This document shows positions 25,660 through 34,879 of a stretch of 64,000 nt of DNA, piece after piece. Each line of letters begins with the position of its first letter. Position 1 is the stretch's first letter. A program made the translations under genes and the position numbers. The stretch spans positions 1,178,001 through 1,242,000 of the forward strand of contig NZ_JAAOIR010000001.1 of the NCBI RefSeq assembly GCF_011440375.1, written 5' to 3'. The stretch is from Halorubellus sp. JP-L1. Its GTDB lineage: Archaea > Halobacteriota > Halobacteria > Halobacteriales > Natrialbaceae. A model generated the notes under the pieces. That model ran no database searches, had not been told where the DNA came from, and saw nothing but the letters and a program-made list of their open reading frames with translations.

Positions 25660-25765
25660 CACCGTCGTCGGGTCGAGAGGCCTCGTCATCGGGTCAAGGG
25701 TCACCGTCGTCGGGTCGATACGCGCCGTCGTCGGGTCGATACGCACCGTCGTCGGGTCGACGGCG
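25660..25765. repeat. 21 bp tandem repeat between bioU and bioF
   Basis: About five copies of a 21 bp unit around ACCGTCGTCGGGTCGATACG; the last three are nearly identical, the first two diverged. The rest of the 250-base gap (25594-25844) contains no gene. An AT-richer segment just before 25845 (TATCACATCGGATTTCC) may be a weak promoter for bioF. Confidence 0.8.
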
Positions 25766-25844
25766 ATCTCGTGCGCTAGCAGGGCGCAAGCGGCGAGTGC
25801 GATACCGGGAAACCTATCACATCGGATTTCCGTTACTGAGATAG

Positions 25845-27077
25845 ATGAGTGGGACGGACGACGACGCTGGCGTCGACGGGGGGACGTCGGGGCACGGGTT
25901 CGACGTCGCACGCCGCGTGACCGAGATCCGCGAGGCCGACCTGTACCGAGACCTGCAGCCGGCGGACGCGGTCGACTCGGCGGCGTACTTCGCGCCCGAC
26001 CCGGGCGGCGACCTCCCGGTGTTGTCCGGCGAGCGCGAGCTCGTGTTCGCGTCGAACAACTACCTCGGGTTGACCCAGGACGAGCGCGTGCAGCGAGCGG
26101 TCGCGGAGGCCGCCGAGACCGTCGGAACGGGCGCCGGTGCGAGCCGGCTCGTGACCGGCGACACGCTACTGCATCGCGACCTGGAGGCGCGGCTCGCGGA
26201 GACGAAACGCACGGAGCGCGCGCTCGCGTTCTCCTCGGGGTACGCGGCGAACGTCGGCACCATCGCCGCGCTCGACCCCGATGTCGTGTTCTCGGACGCG
26301 CTGAATCACGCGAGCATCGTCGACGCCTGTCGGCTCTCGAACGCGGAGGTCGTGGTGTACGGGCACTGCGACGCCGACGACCTCCGCGCGAAGATGGCGG
26401 CCTGCGACCGGCCGGGGTCGTGGCTCGTCGTCACCGACACCGTGTTCTCGATGGACGGGACGGTCGCGCCGCTCGCGGAGCTCTGCAACGCGGCGGACCG
26501 CCACGACGCGTGGGTGATGGTCGACGAGGCGCACGCGACGGGCCTGTACGACGACGGCGGGGGGATCGTCCAGCGCGAGGGACTGAGCGATCGCGTGGAC
26601 GTCCAGCTCGGGACGCTCTCGAAGGCGCTCGCGAGCCAGGGCGGGTACGTCGCGGGGAGCGACGCGCTCGTTGAGTTGCTCGTGAACGACGCGCGGTCGT
26701 TCGTGTTCTCGACGGGGCTGACGCCGACCGCGGCCGCGGCGGCGGGCGAGGCCCTGCACATCGCGCGCCACGGCGCCGTCCGGTCGCGGCTCTGGGAGAA
26801 CGTCACGCACCTCCGCGAGGGACTCACGGACGTCGGGTACGACGTCCACGGAGATACCCAGATACTCCCCGTGATGGTCGGAGACCGCGAGGAGGCGCTC
26901 GCGCTCGCGGACGCGGTCCGGGACCGCGGCGTGCTCGCACCCGCGATCCGGCCACCGACGGTCCCCGAAGGCACGAGCCGCATCCGCGTCGTCCCGATGG
27001 CGACCCACGACCGCGTCGACATCGAGGACTGCATCCTCGCGTTCAAGGAAGCCGGCGAGGACGTCGGCGTCCTCTGA
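25845..27077 (+). CDS. bioF: 8-amino-7-oxononanoate synthase
   Basis: A 410-residue PLP enzyme condensing pimeloyl-thioester with alanine. Visible are FASNNYLGL, GAGASRLVTGDT, the cofactor-binding FSDALNHASIVDA and VMVDEAHATG, and the Schiff-base lysine in GTLSKALASQGG (Lys260), which are specific for the alpha-oxoamine synthase family. RVVPMATH lies near the end. The first 17 or so residues are a Gly/Asp-rich extension. bioD starts 7 bases after it. Confidence 0.93.
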   Translation: MSGTDDDAGVDGGTSGHGFDVARRVTEIREADLYRDLQPADAVDSAAYFAPDPGGDLPVLSGERELVFASNNYLGLTQDERVQRAVAEAAETVGTGAGASRLVTGDTLLHRDLEARLAETKRTERALAFSSGYAANVGTIAALDPDVVFSDALNHASIVDACRLSNAEVVVYGHCDADDLRAKMAACDRPGSWLVVTDTVFSMDGTVAPLAELCNAADRHDAWVMVDEAHATGLYDDGGGIVQREGLSDRVDVQLGTLSKALASQGGYVAGSDALVELLVNDARSFVFSTGLTPTAAAAAGEALHIARHGAVRSRLWENVTHLREGLTDVGYDVHGDTQILPVMVGDREEALALADAVRDRGVLAPAIRPPTVPEGTSRIRVVPMATHDRVDIEDCILAFKEAGEDVGVL

Positions 27078-27083
27078 GCCGCC

Positions 27084-27773
27084 GTGAGCGAGTGCACGCT
27101 CGCGGTCGTCGGCACCGGAACGGGCGTCGGGAAGACCGTGGTCACCGCGGGCCTCACCGGCTGGCTCCGTGAAAGCGGCGTCGACGCACTCGCGGTGAAG
27201 CCCTGCCAGACGGGGCATCCGCCGGACGACGACGCCGCGTTCGTGCGCGTCGCCTGCGGCGACGACGACGCCGCGGTCTGCCCGCGCCACCTCGAACCGG
27301 CGCTCGCGCCACGAGTCGCCGCGGACCGCGAGGACGTCGCGCTCTCCTACGAGGTCGTCCGCGACGAGGCGGCGAGCGCGCTCGCGACCGCCGACGTCGG
27401 CGTCCTCGAGGGCATCGGGGGCGTCCGCGTGCCCCTCGCCGGCGACGCAGAGGTCCTCGACCTCGTCGCCGACCTGGCGGACGTCGCGGTCGTCGTCGCC
27501 CGCAGCGGCCTCGGCACCCTCAACCACACCGCGCTCACCGTCGACGCCCTCCACGACGCCGACGTCCCCGTCACCGGCGTCGTACTGAACGACTACGCCG
27601 GCGACACCGTCGCCGAACGCACGAACCCGCGCGAACTCGAACGCATGACCGACCTGTCCGTCCACGCGCTCCCCGCGCTCGCCGTCGACGACGACCCGGC
27701 CGCCGCCGTCCGCGGCGTCCGCGAACACCTCCCCGCGACGGTCGTCCCCGGCGGCGACGCCCACCTCGACTGA
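27084..27773 (+). CDS. bioD: Dethiobiotin synthetase
   Basis: A 229-residue ATP-dependent carboxylase closing the ureido ring of biotin. The P-loop GTGTGVGKT (residues 10-18) starts immediately after the N terminus, followed by VKPCQTG, EGIGGVRVPL and VVARSGLGTLNHTALTVDAL, as in BioD. It starts at GTG 27084 and ends the cluster. The gene for making the pimeloyl precursor is not present in this window. Confidence 0.93.
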   Translation: MSECTLAVVGTGTGVGKTVVTAGLTGWLRESGVDALAVKPCQTGHPPDDDAAFVRVACGDDDAAVCPRHLEPALAPRVAADREDVALSYEVVRDEAASALATADVGVLEGIGGVRVPLAGDAEVLDLVADLADVAVVVARSGLGTLNHTALTVDALHDADVPVTGVVLNDYAGDTVAERTNPRELERMTDLSVHALPALAVDDDPAAAVRGVREHLPATVVPGGDAHLD

Positions 27774-27878
27774 CTCGCGTGTCACATCGCCCGACGACGA
27801 CGGCTATTCGTTCGGATCGTGTCTGACTGCGCCGTCGCTCGTCGACCGATGAAGCAGACGGAAGAGTCGCGGGGGTGG

Positions 27879-29420
27879 TTACGCCAGCGGACGGACGTGG
27901 ACCGACCCGGCGACAGTTGACTCGTCGTCCTCGTCGTCACCGTCGTCCGTAACGGCGTCGCTCTGGGTCTGGTTCTCGCCGGTGTGCTCGATGACGACCG
28001 CGGTCGTGTCCCCGGAGGCCGTCGCCTGCGTCGTGAAGTCCTCGTGGCCCGCGAGCACCACGACGGTCTCCTCAGAGATCTCGATCATGCGGAACGTCTG
28101 GTCGTCGCTCTCGCCGTACACGCCGTTCTCCTGGGGGCCCTTCGACTCGAGCCACTCCTGGAAGATCGTCTCGAACTCCGCGGCCTCGGTCGCGTTGTCG
28201 AACCGGATCGCCCAGCCGTAGCCGTACTTGTAGTTCCCCGCTGCGGAGTACGACGTGTTCTGGAACGCGATCGCGCCGTCCTGGCCCCAGCCGGCCGCAC
28301 CGGCCGCGGCATCGTCACCGCTGACGCCCGACCGCAGCGCCGACCGCAGGAACAGCTCGCCCTTCGTCTCCGCCGACGACGGCGTCGCCCACTCCGAGGA
28401 CACCTCGCCGTTCACGCTGAGGTTCTTCGGGAGCTCCTCGTCGGGCGGATGCTTGTGGAGGATCTGCTCCATCGACTTCGGCGGGTTGTCGTAGATCTTC
28501 TCGAAGTTCTCCGTCGACCCGTTCAGGTACCAGCGCGTGTAGTGCGAGCCGGCCACGTACGGGCCGAGTTGCTTCATCGAGTACGCGTTCGCGTTCGACC
28601 ACGCGGAGAAGTTCCGCATCGCGTCCGGGTTGTCCATGTACTCGCGCTGGTACTGGCTCTCGAAGAACGACGCCGACCCCTCCACCATCGCGAGCTCGAC
28701 GTCGGCGAGGTTCACGCCTTCGCTCGAGAGGTTCTGTGCGAGCCGCTCCTGGCTTCCCTGATAGAACTGCATGACGTGCAGGAACTCGTGGGCGGCCGTC
28801 ACCTCCGCGTCCGCCGCGGTGTAGCGAATGCCGAGTTCCTCCTGGAGCGCGGTGTCGTTCCAGAGGCCGATGTACCGCATCGTCACCGCCGGACTGACGG
28901 TGCCGTCGGGGTTCGAGTTCGGCGACGCGTACCCGGGCACGAAGACGCTCGGCTGGCCGTCGGGTGCGATCCCCATCGTCGCACCGAACGTGTCGTTGTT
29001 GAAGTTGAAGTCGTACCGGGAGGTCTCTCGTGCGGGGATGGAGTTCACGGACGGCCCCTTGTCGATGTCGATGTCCGCCATGTCGGCGACGCGCTTGTAC
29101 ACTTCGTCGGCGTCGAACGGCAAGCACGCGCCGGACTCGCGGACGATGTCGTCGTCACCTTCGCCGCTGTACCTGCAGTTCTCGGTCTTGACCTCGGGGT
29201 AGTCCTCGGTCGTCGTCGTGGGTTCCGCGGTCGTCGTGTCGTCCGACGAGTCCGCGGACGTGGTCGTGCTGTCCGCCTCCGTCGTCGTCGCGACCGTCGT
29301 CTCGGCGGTCGTCGTGTCGTCAGTCGGTGCCGTCGTCCCCGTGTTGGTCCCGGTACTGCACCCGGCGAGGACCATCGTGACAGCGAGGACGACTGCGATG
29401 AGCGTTCGGTTCGTCATCAA
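27879..29420 (-). CDS. Hvo_1808-type surface lipoprotein with HExxH motif (copy 1)
   Basis: A 513-residue lipoprotein: short hydrophobic signal with lipobox VLAGCSTG, then about 60 residues of Thr/Ser/Asp-rich, probably glycosylated stalk. The conserved body begins at TENCRYSGEG. AAHEFLHVMQF (His211, Glu212, His215) matches the zinc-protease HExxH signature, and Glu247 in VEGSASFFES is at a plausible place for a third ligand (gluzincin type). The body is shared with the paralogue at 29589-31127, including SVNGEVSSEWATPS and the C-terminal region VVLAGHEDFTTQATASG. A metallopeptidase function is inferred from the motif; the substrate is unknown. The N terminus could be either of two adjacent Met. 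Confidence 0.8.
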   Translation of the reverse strand: MMTNRTLIAVVLAVTMVLAGCSTGTNTGTTAPTDDTTTAETTVATTTEADSTTTSADSSDDTTTAEPTTTTEDYPEVKTENCRYSGEGDDDIVRESGACLPFDADEVYKRVADMADIDIDKGPSVNSIPARETSRYDFNFNNDTFGATMGIAPDGQPSVFVPGYASPNSNPDGTVSPAVTMRYIGLWNDTALQEELGIRYTAADAEVTAAHEFLHVMQFYQGSQERLAQNLSSEGVNLADVELAMVEGSASFFESQYQREYMDNPDAMRNFSAWSNANAYSMKQLGPYVAGSHYTRWYLNGSTENFEKIYDNPPKSMEQILHKHPPDEELPKNLSVNGEVSSEWATPSSAETKGELFLRSALRSGVSGDDAAAGAAGWGQDGAIAFQNTSYSAAGNYKYGYGWAIRFDNATEAAEFETIFQEWLESKGPQENGVYGESDDQTFRMIEISEETVVVLAGHEDFTTQATASGDTTAVVIEHTGENQTQSDAVTDDGDDEDDESTVAGSVHVRPLA

Positions 29421-29588
29421 AAACTAATTACAAAACAGTATGTTTTCGCATTAACTGTTGTGGTATGATTGGAAGAAGAAACGACGCGAAACGACGCTCG
29501 CGTTGTCGTATCCGACGATATCTGCCGGTGTTCCCCAACGGTTCGGACTGCCGAGTCGCGTCGACGGCTCCGGAGTCGCTCGAACCGT

Positions 29589-31127
29589 TCACGCCGCCGA
29601 CCGTCCGGCCCAAATCGCCGTCACCGTTTGGTTGCCGTCGCCCTCCTCTGTCCACTCATCCTCGTCCTCGTCCTCGCCGGTCTGGTCCCTGCTCGTGTGC
29701 TCGACGACGACCTGCGTCGTATTCCCGCTCGCCGTCGCCTGCGTCGTGAAGTCCTCGTGGCCGGCGAGCACCACGACCGTCTCGTCGGAGACCTCGATCA
29801 GCCGGAACGTCTCGTGCTCGTCCTCGCCGTAGACGCCGCTCTCGCGCAGGTCCTTCGCTTCGAGCCACTCTTGGAAGATCGTCTCGAACTCCGCGGCCTC
29901 GGTCGCGTCGTCGAACCGGATCGTCCACCCCCAGCCGTACTTGTAGTAGCCCTGGGGCGAGAACGACGTGTTCTGGAACGCGACGACGCGATCCTGACCC
30001 CAGCCGGCCGCACCGCGGGCCGCCTGCGAGCCGTTGACGCCCGAGCGGAGCGCCGACCGCAGGAAGAGCTCGCCCCTCGTCTCGGGGAACGACGGCGTCG
30101 CCCACTCCGAGGACACCTCGCCGTTCACGCTGAGGTTCTTCGGGAGTTCCTCGTCGGGCTCGTACTTGTGGATGATCTGCTCCATCGACACCGGCGGGTC
30201 GTCGTAGAGCTTCTCGAAGTTCTCAGTCGACCCGTTCAGGTACCAGCGCGCGTAGTCCGCGCCCGTCACGTACGGGCCGAGTTGCGCCATTGCGTACGCC
30301 GACGCGTTCGCCCACGCCGACCGATTCCGACCCGCGTCCGATTCGTTCATGTGCTCGCGCTGGTACTCGGCCTCGAAGAACGTCGCCGACCCCTCGACGA
30401 CGGCGAGTTCGACGTCCGCGAGGTTCACACCCTCGCTGGTGAGGTTGCGAGCGAGGCGCTGCTGGCTCCCGCGGTAGAACTGGACGACGTGCAGGAACTC
30501 GTGGGCGGCCGTCACTTCAGCGTCCCTCGCGGTGTAAGTGATGTCGAGGTCATCCTGGAGCGCGCTATCGTTCCAGAGGCCGACGTACCGCATTGTCACC
30601 GCCGGACTGACGGTGCCGTCCGGGTTCTGGTTCGGCTGGGCGAACCCCGGGACGAAGACGCTCGGAGGGCCGTCGGGTGCGATCCCCATCGTCGCACCGA
30701 ACGTGGCGTCGTTGAAACCGAACTCGAATCGGTCGGTCTCCCGCGCCGGAATCGCCCGGAGCGTCGGGCCCTCATCGAGGTCGACGCCCGCCATCTCGAG
30801 CACTCGCCGATAGACGGTGTCGGCGTCGAACGGCAGGCACGCACCGGACTCGCGAACGATCTCGTCGTCGCCCTCGCCGCCGTACCGGCAGTTCTCCGTC
30901 TTCACTTCGGGCGGGTCCGCCACCGTCGTCGATTCCGTCCCCGTCGATTCCGTCCCTGTCGGTTCCGTCGTCGCCCCGTCCGTCGTCGCGGTCGTCTCCG
31001 ATTCCGTCGTCGCCCCGTCCGTCGTCGCGATCGTCGACGACGCAGTCGTCCGATCGCTACCGCCGGTACAGCCAGCGAGCACGAGCGTGAGAGCGAGCGC
31101 CAGCGCCAGGAAGGTCCGATCCTGCAT
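29589..31127 (-). CDS. Hvo_1808-type surface lipoprotein with HExxH motif (copy 2)
   Basis: A 512-residue paralogue of the downstream gene. ATG 31127 gives the signal TFLALALALTLVLAGC with lipobox; the longer frame to 31184 adds a charged extension that would block export. The Thr/Ser/Glu-rich stalk differs in sequence from copy 1, while the body is closely similar: AAHEFLHVVQF (His209, His213), VEGSATFFEAE, LNGSTENFEKLYDD and SSEWATPS. The pair is an evident tandem duplication, same strand, with about 170 bases between the two, where an AT-rich promoter for copy 1 (CATACTGTTTTGTAATTAG on the minus strand) is visible. Confidence 0.8.
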   Translation of the reverse strand: MQDRTFLALALALTLVLAGCTGGSDRTTASSTIATTDGATTESETTATTDGATTEPTGTESTGTESTTVADPPEVKTENCRYGGEGDDEIVRESGACLPFDADTVYRRVLEMAGVDLDEGPTLRAIPARETDRFEFGFNDATFGATMGIAPDGPPSVFVPGFAQPNQNPDGTVSPAVTMRYVGLWNDSALQDDLDITYTARDAEVTAAHEFLHVVQFYRGSQQRLARNLTSEGVNLADVELAVVEGSATFFEAEYQREHMNESDAGRNRSAWANASAYAMAQLGPYVTGADYARWYLNGSTENFEKLYDDPPVSMEQIIHKYEPDEELPKNLSVNGEVSSEWATPSFPETRGELFLRSALRSGVNGSQAARGAAGWGQDRVVAFQNTSFSPQGYYKYGWGWTIRFDDATEAAEFETIFQEWLEAKDLRESGVYGEDEHETFRLIEVSDETVVVLAGHEDFTTQATASGNTTQVVVEHTSRDQTGEDEDEDEWTEEGDGNQTVTAIWAGRSAA

Positions 31128-31253
31128 CACCGGTGTCGTACGACCGCCGGGGGTTTCGCGCTGGCTATTGTCGCCTGAATCCACGGTTGTCGGGCAGTGA
31201 ACGTTCCGATTCCGGGAGGAAGCGCGACGCAGGTGGTCACCAGTTCGTCGCGA

Positions 31254-32822
31254 TCAGAGGAAGTCCGTCAGCCCGGACTGGCCGTCGTCGTCCTCGGCCT
31301 CCTCGGCGCGCTCCTCGACGTCCTGCCCGTCCTCGGTCTCGTCGCTCGCACCGTCGTCGTCACCGTCGCCCGACTGGTTGCCGTCGCTCGCCGAGTCGCC
31401 GTCGCCGCCGGCGTCCGCGAGCGTCGCCTGCCCGCGATCGTCCGCCGCCGACGCCCCGTCGTCTCCAGCGTCGACGCCGTCGCCGTCGTCCGCATCGGGG
31501 TCGCTCGCTCGACCACCGGCGAACGCGCCGCCGGAGTGCTCGACCGCCGCCCGCTCGCGGCGCTCCCGGGCGTCCGCGACGATCGACTCGACCTTGTTCG
31601 TGCTCTCCCCGCTCCCCGTGACGTACGAGATATCGGACTCGTCGAGGTCGTACGTCGCCGCGACCGCCACCGTCAACTCGCGGGGCTTGCAGTGATGGAT
31701 CATCGTCGACAGGTACGGGAGGACGTGCCGGCGCGCCGACCCGATGCTCGTCCCGCTGCGCTCCGCTATCTTCCGCGCGATCGCGTCCCGCTGCTTGCGT
31801 TTGCCCTTCGTCCGTCCGAGCTTCGACCAGTAACTCGGCGGCCCGTACCGCGTCCACCCGCCGTGGTCGTGCCGACGTGCCGCCGCCACCCCGGCGGCGA
31901 CGTTGTCGCCCGCGTACCGCCAGTACGAGTAGTCCTGCGTCGCCCGCACTCGCCCCAGCCAGCGGTCCGCGTTCGACAGGAACTCGTACGCGTCCGCGAG
32001 CTCGTCCCCGTAGTAGTCCTTCGGGACGTTGTCCTCCACCCAGTTCAGGAGCTCGTCCGGCGTCTCGTCCACGTCGTAGGACTGCTTCAGTGCGGTCTCC
32101 GCGTCCACGTTCTTGATGACGTCGTCGAGGAAGTCGAAGATGCCCTCGGTGCGGTCGCGCTCGCTCGTCACGACCGCGTCCGCGGTCAACACCTCGGTCT
32201 GCTCGGCGAGCGCCTGCAGGTCGTTCACCGCCGACCGCAGGTCGCCGCTGGTCTCCTCCGCGATCGCGGAAAGCGCCGCGTCCTCGTACTCGATGCCCTC
32301 CTGCCGGCAGATGTCTCGGAGCACGGGGACGATCGAGCGCTTCGAGACGTCCCGGAACTCGACGTCCTGGCACGCGTTCCGGAGCCCATTACTCATGTCG
32401 TAGAACTCGTTCGCAATCAGGACGATCGGCTGGTTCGCCGCCTTCACGACCCTGGTGACTTCTCGACTGCCACCATAGTCCGCGTTCCCGTGGAAGTTGT
32501 CCGCCTCGTCCAGCACCACGAGCCGACGCCCCGCGCCACCCTCGGTGAGCGTCCCGGACTTCGCCGCCTCGCCCGCGACCTTCTCGACGACGTCCGCGGT
32601 GCGGGAGTCGCTCGCGTTCAACTCCATCACCGTCCACCCCATGTCGTTCGCGAGCGCGTGCGCCGCCGACGTCTTCCCGACGCCCGGACTCCCGTGGAGG
32701 ATGACCGCCTGCCGGTGCTCGTCCCACGACCGAGCCCACTTCTCGAACGCGTCCCGCGCCTTGTCGTTCCCGCGGACCGCCGAGAGCGTCGTCGGGCGGT
32801 ACTTCTCCGTCCAATCGGTCAT
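31254..32822 (-). CDS. rfcL: Replication factor C large subunit (clamp loader)
   Basis: A 522-residue AAA+ ATPase that, with the small subunit, loads the PCNA clamp. The start TDWTEKYRP is the RFC box I; Walker A GSPGVGKT (residues 44-51), Walker B VVLDEADNF, sensor LIANEFYDMS and SGDLRSAVNDLQ follow. The helical domain IV covers 240-400. Residues about 425-510 are an Asp/Gly/Glu-rich linker, ending in the PCNA-interacting peptide QSGLTDFL (515-522), normal for archaeal RfcL. The symbol rfcB is also in use. Confidence 0.95.
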   Translation of the reverse strand: MTDWTEKYRPTTLSAVRGNDKARDAFEKWARSWDEHRQAVILHGSPGVGKTSAAHALANDMGWTVMELNASDSRTADVVEKVAGEAAKSGTLTEGGAGRRLVVLDEADNFHGNADYGGSREVTRVVKAANQPIVLIANEFYDMSNGLRNACQDVEFRDVSKRSIVPVLRDICRQEGIEYEDAALSAIAEETSGDLRSAVNDLQALAEQTEVLTADAVVTSERDRTEGIFDFLDDVIKNVDAETALKQSYDVDETPDELLNWVEDNVPKDYYGDELADAYEFLSNADRWLGRVRATQDYSYWRYAGDNVAAGVAAARRHDHGGWTRYGPPSYWSKLGRTKGKRKQRDAIARKIAERSGTSIGSARRHVLPYLSTMIHHCKPRELTVAVAATYDLDESDISYVTGSGESTNKVESIVADARERRERAAVEHSGGAFAGGRASDPDADDGDGVDAGDDGASAADDRGQATLADAGGDGDSASDGNQSGDGDDDGASDETEDGQDVEERAEEAEDDDGQSGLTDFL

Positions 32823-32965
32823 TGAGAGAACCCAGGCGCGTGCCGCGTTTAGTGGTTGCGGACGACCCCCGGTCGGGGGTGGCGAGGAACCGTCCTCGAG
32901 CGCCGGGGGTGACGGTGAACGTGCCTGCAGCAGACGTTACTCTCGAACGACCGTAGCGGTGCACG

Positions 32966-33673
32966 ATGACTCGCGATTGGGACGAGTTCGACCCGGAGGC
33001 GCCCGGTGAACGAGCGGTCGGTCGGGAGATGGTCGACGAGTCGACCGGGCTCGGGTCGGTGCTCGCGCACACGTACCGCGGCGAGGTCGACCGCGAGACG
33101 TCCTGGCGGGCGCGACTGGACTCGACGACGAACTGGGCGGTGACGGTCATCGCCGGCATCCTGGCGTACGCGTTCTCGAGCGACCGGGTGTCGCACGCGA
33201 TCCTCCTCGTCGCGATGCTCATCGGCGTCGTGTTCCTCGTCATCGAGGCGCGGCGATTCCAGCGCTACGACGTCTGGCGGTCGCGCGTCCGAAGCATCCA
33301 GGAGAACCTGCTCGCGACGGCACTGGATCCTTCGCAGGACGTCGAACAGCGCGACTGGCGGCGGGAGTTGAGCGAGAGCTACCGGGCGCCGCGGATGCAG
33401 TTGCCGTTCTCCCGCGCGCTCTCGCACCGACTCCGACGCGTGTACCTGCCGCTGCTGGTCGCGCTCGGGGTCGTCTGGCTGCTTCGGTTGCGGGGCGCGT
33501 CCGGGTCGCTCGTCGACGCGGCGGGCGTCTTCGACGTCCCGGGCGTGGTCGTGCTCGCCGTCGTCGGGACGGGATTTCTCGGGCTCGCGGCCCTCGCGTT
33601 CGTCCCGGACGCGGCGGTCGCCTCGGAGGTCGACGAGGCAGGCGACCGTGGCATGCTCGACCGCAAGCAGTGA
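32966..33673 (+). CDS. DUF2270 membrane protein
   Basis: A 235-residue protein with four hydrophobic segments: about 51-67, 72-92, and two near the C terminus (150-170 and 178-205). RFQRYDVWRSRVRSIQENL is the conserved cytoplasmic stretch of the haloarchaeal/proteobacterial DUF2270 family. Function unknown. It diverges from rfcL, with 140 bases between them for both promoters. Confidence 0.85.
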   Translation: MTRDWDEFDPEAPGERAVGREMVDESTGLGSVLAHTYRGEVDRETSWRARLDSTTNWAVTVIAGILAYAFSSDRVSHAILLVAMLIGVVFLVIEARRFQRYDVWRSRVRSIQENLLATALDPSQDVEQRDWRRELSESYRAPRMQLPFSRALSHRLRRVYLPLLVALGVVWLLRLRGASGSLVDAAGVFDVPGVVVLAVVGTGFLGLAALAFVPDAAVASEVDEAGDRGMLDRKQ

Positions 33674-33695
33674 CGTGCGTCCGGGACGAGCGCGA

Positions 33696-34700
33696 TTACG
33701 TCGGCTGGAGGAGGTGGCCTTCGGAGATCGGGACGACGCGGCCGCCGACGCGGACGTCTATCCCGCCTTCCGAGTCGCCGTCGCCGCCGTCGCGGACGCT
33801 GGCGCGGAGGTGGAGTCGCGACGGCCGGTTCATCTCGTAGCCCTGTTCGACGGCGAGGTCGACGGCGTCCCCGCCGTCGTCGCGTTCGCGGCCGCTCTCG
33901 GGGACGTGGAGCCCCATGCGGCGGGCGGCGTCGTCGTGGTGGGCGAGGTAGGCGGCGAGGCAGCCGGCTGCGGACCCGGTCGCGGGGTCCTCGGGGACGC
34001 CCGCCCAGTCGGCGAAGACGCGTGCGTGGAGGTCGGCGTCGGCGTCGACGGTCTCGGGCGCGACGACGAGGACGTTCGCGCCGCCGAGGCCGTCGACGAT
34101 CTCGCGCTCGTAGGCCGCGGGCTGGGTGGCGGCGCGCTCGACGGCGTCGAGCGACGCGAGCGGGACGACGAGCGTCGGCAGCCCCGTGGAGACGACTTCG
34201 ATGGGCGCGTCCCGGACGTCGTCCGAGGCGAGGCCGAGCACGCTCGCGACGGCGTCGCGCTCGATGGACGCACCGAACTCGGGTTCGACCTGGTCCATCC
34301 AGTACCGTTCGGTGCCGTCGGCGTCGGTCTCGACCCAGACGCGGACGTCGCCGACCGCGAGGTCGAGGACGAGTTCGTCCGGGCGGTCGTCGCGGACGAA
34401 CTCGCGGAGGACGGCGGCGGTCCCGATCGTCGGATGCCCTGCGAACGGGATCTCTTCGGCAGGGTCGAAGATGCGGACGGGGTAGCGGTCGTCGTCGGGG
34501 TCGGCGTCCTCGACGAACGTCGCCTCCGAATAGTTCGTCTCCCGCGTGAGCGCGAGCATCGTCTCGTCGTCGAGGTCGGCAACCTCGAAGTCGGCAGCCT
34601 CGGGGTCGGAAGCGTCGGCGTCGTGGAAGACGGCGAGCTGGTTGCCTGCGTAGGGTTCGCGTGCGAACACGTCGACGGTGTGGAAGCGACGGCCTCCCAT
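33696..34700 (-). CDS. PhzF-family isomerase/epimerase-like protein
   Basis: A 334-residue two-domain protein of the diaminopimelate-epimerase fold. ATG 34700 gives the standard start FHTVDVFAREPYAGNQLAVF. The catalytic Glu59 is in TNYSEATFV; IPFAGHPTIG and WAGVPEDPATGSAAGCLAAYL are the other signatures. PhzF itself isomerises a phenazine precursor, but most family members have no known substrate, and no phenazine genes are here. It lies convergent to the DUF2270 gene. Confidence 0.88.
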   Translation of the reverse strand: MGGRRFHTVDVFAREPYAGNQLAVFHDADASDPEAADFEVADLDDETMLALTRETNYSEATFVEDADPDDDRYPVRIFDPAEEIPFAGHPTIGTAAVLREFVRDDRPDELVLDLAVGDVRVWVETDADGTERYWMDQVEPEFGASIERDAVASVLGLASDDVRDAPIEVVSTGLPTLVVPLASLDAVERAATQPAAYEREIVDGLGGANVLVVAPETVDADADLHARVFADWAGVPEDPATGSAAGCLAAYLAHHDDAARRMGLHVPESGRERDDGGDAVDLAVEQGYEMNRPSRLHLRASVRDGGDGDSEGGIDVRVGGRVVPISEGHLLQPT

Positions 34701-34879
34701 TGCGTTCGAGTGCGACCGCCGCCGGGAAAGTTCTGTGCCTGGCGTGCTAGCACGCAACGACTCGAGTCGATGCCGGTCGGTCAACTCAGGTTGTCGAGCG
34801 ACGCGCGAACGCACCCCAGAGGACAACTCGCCCGGTGCTATCGCAAAGGTACTTGTTTTCTCGGTTCGAAGCGGTGGTG

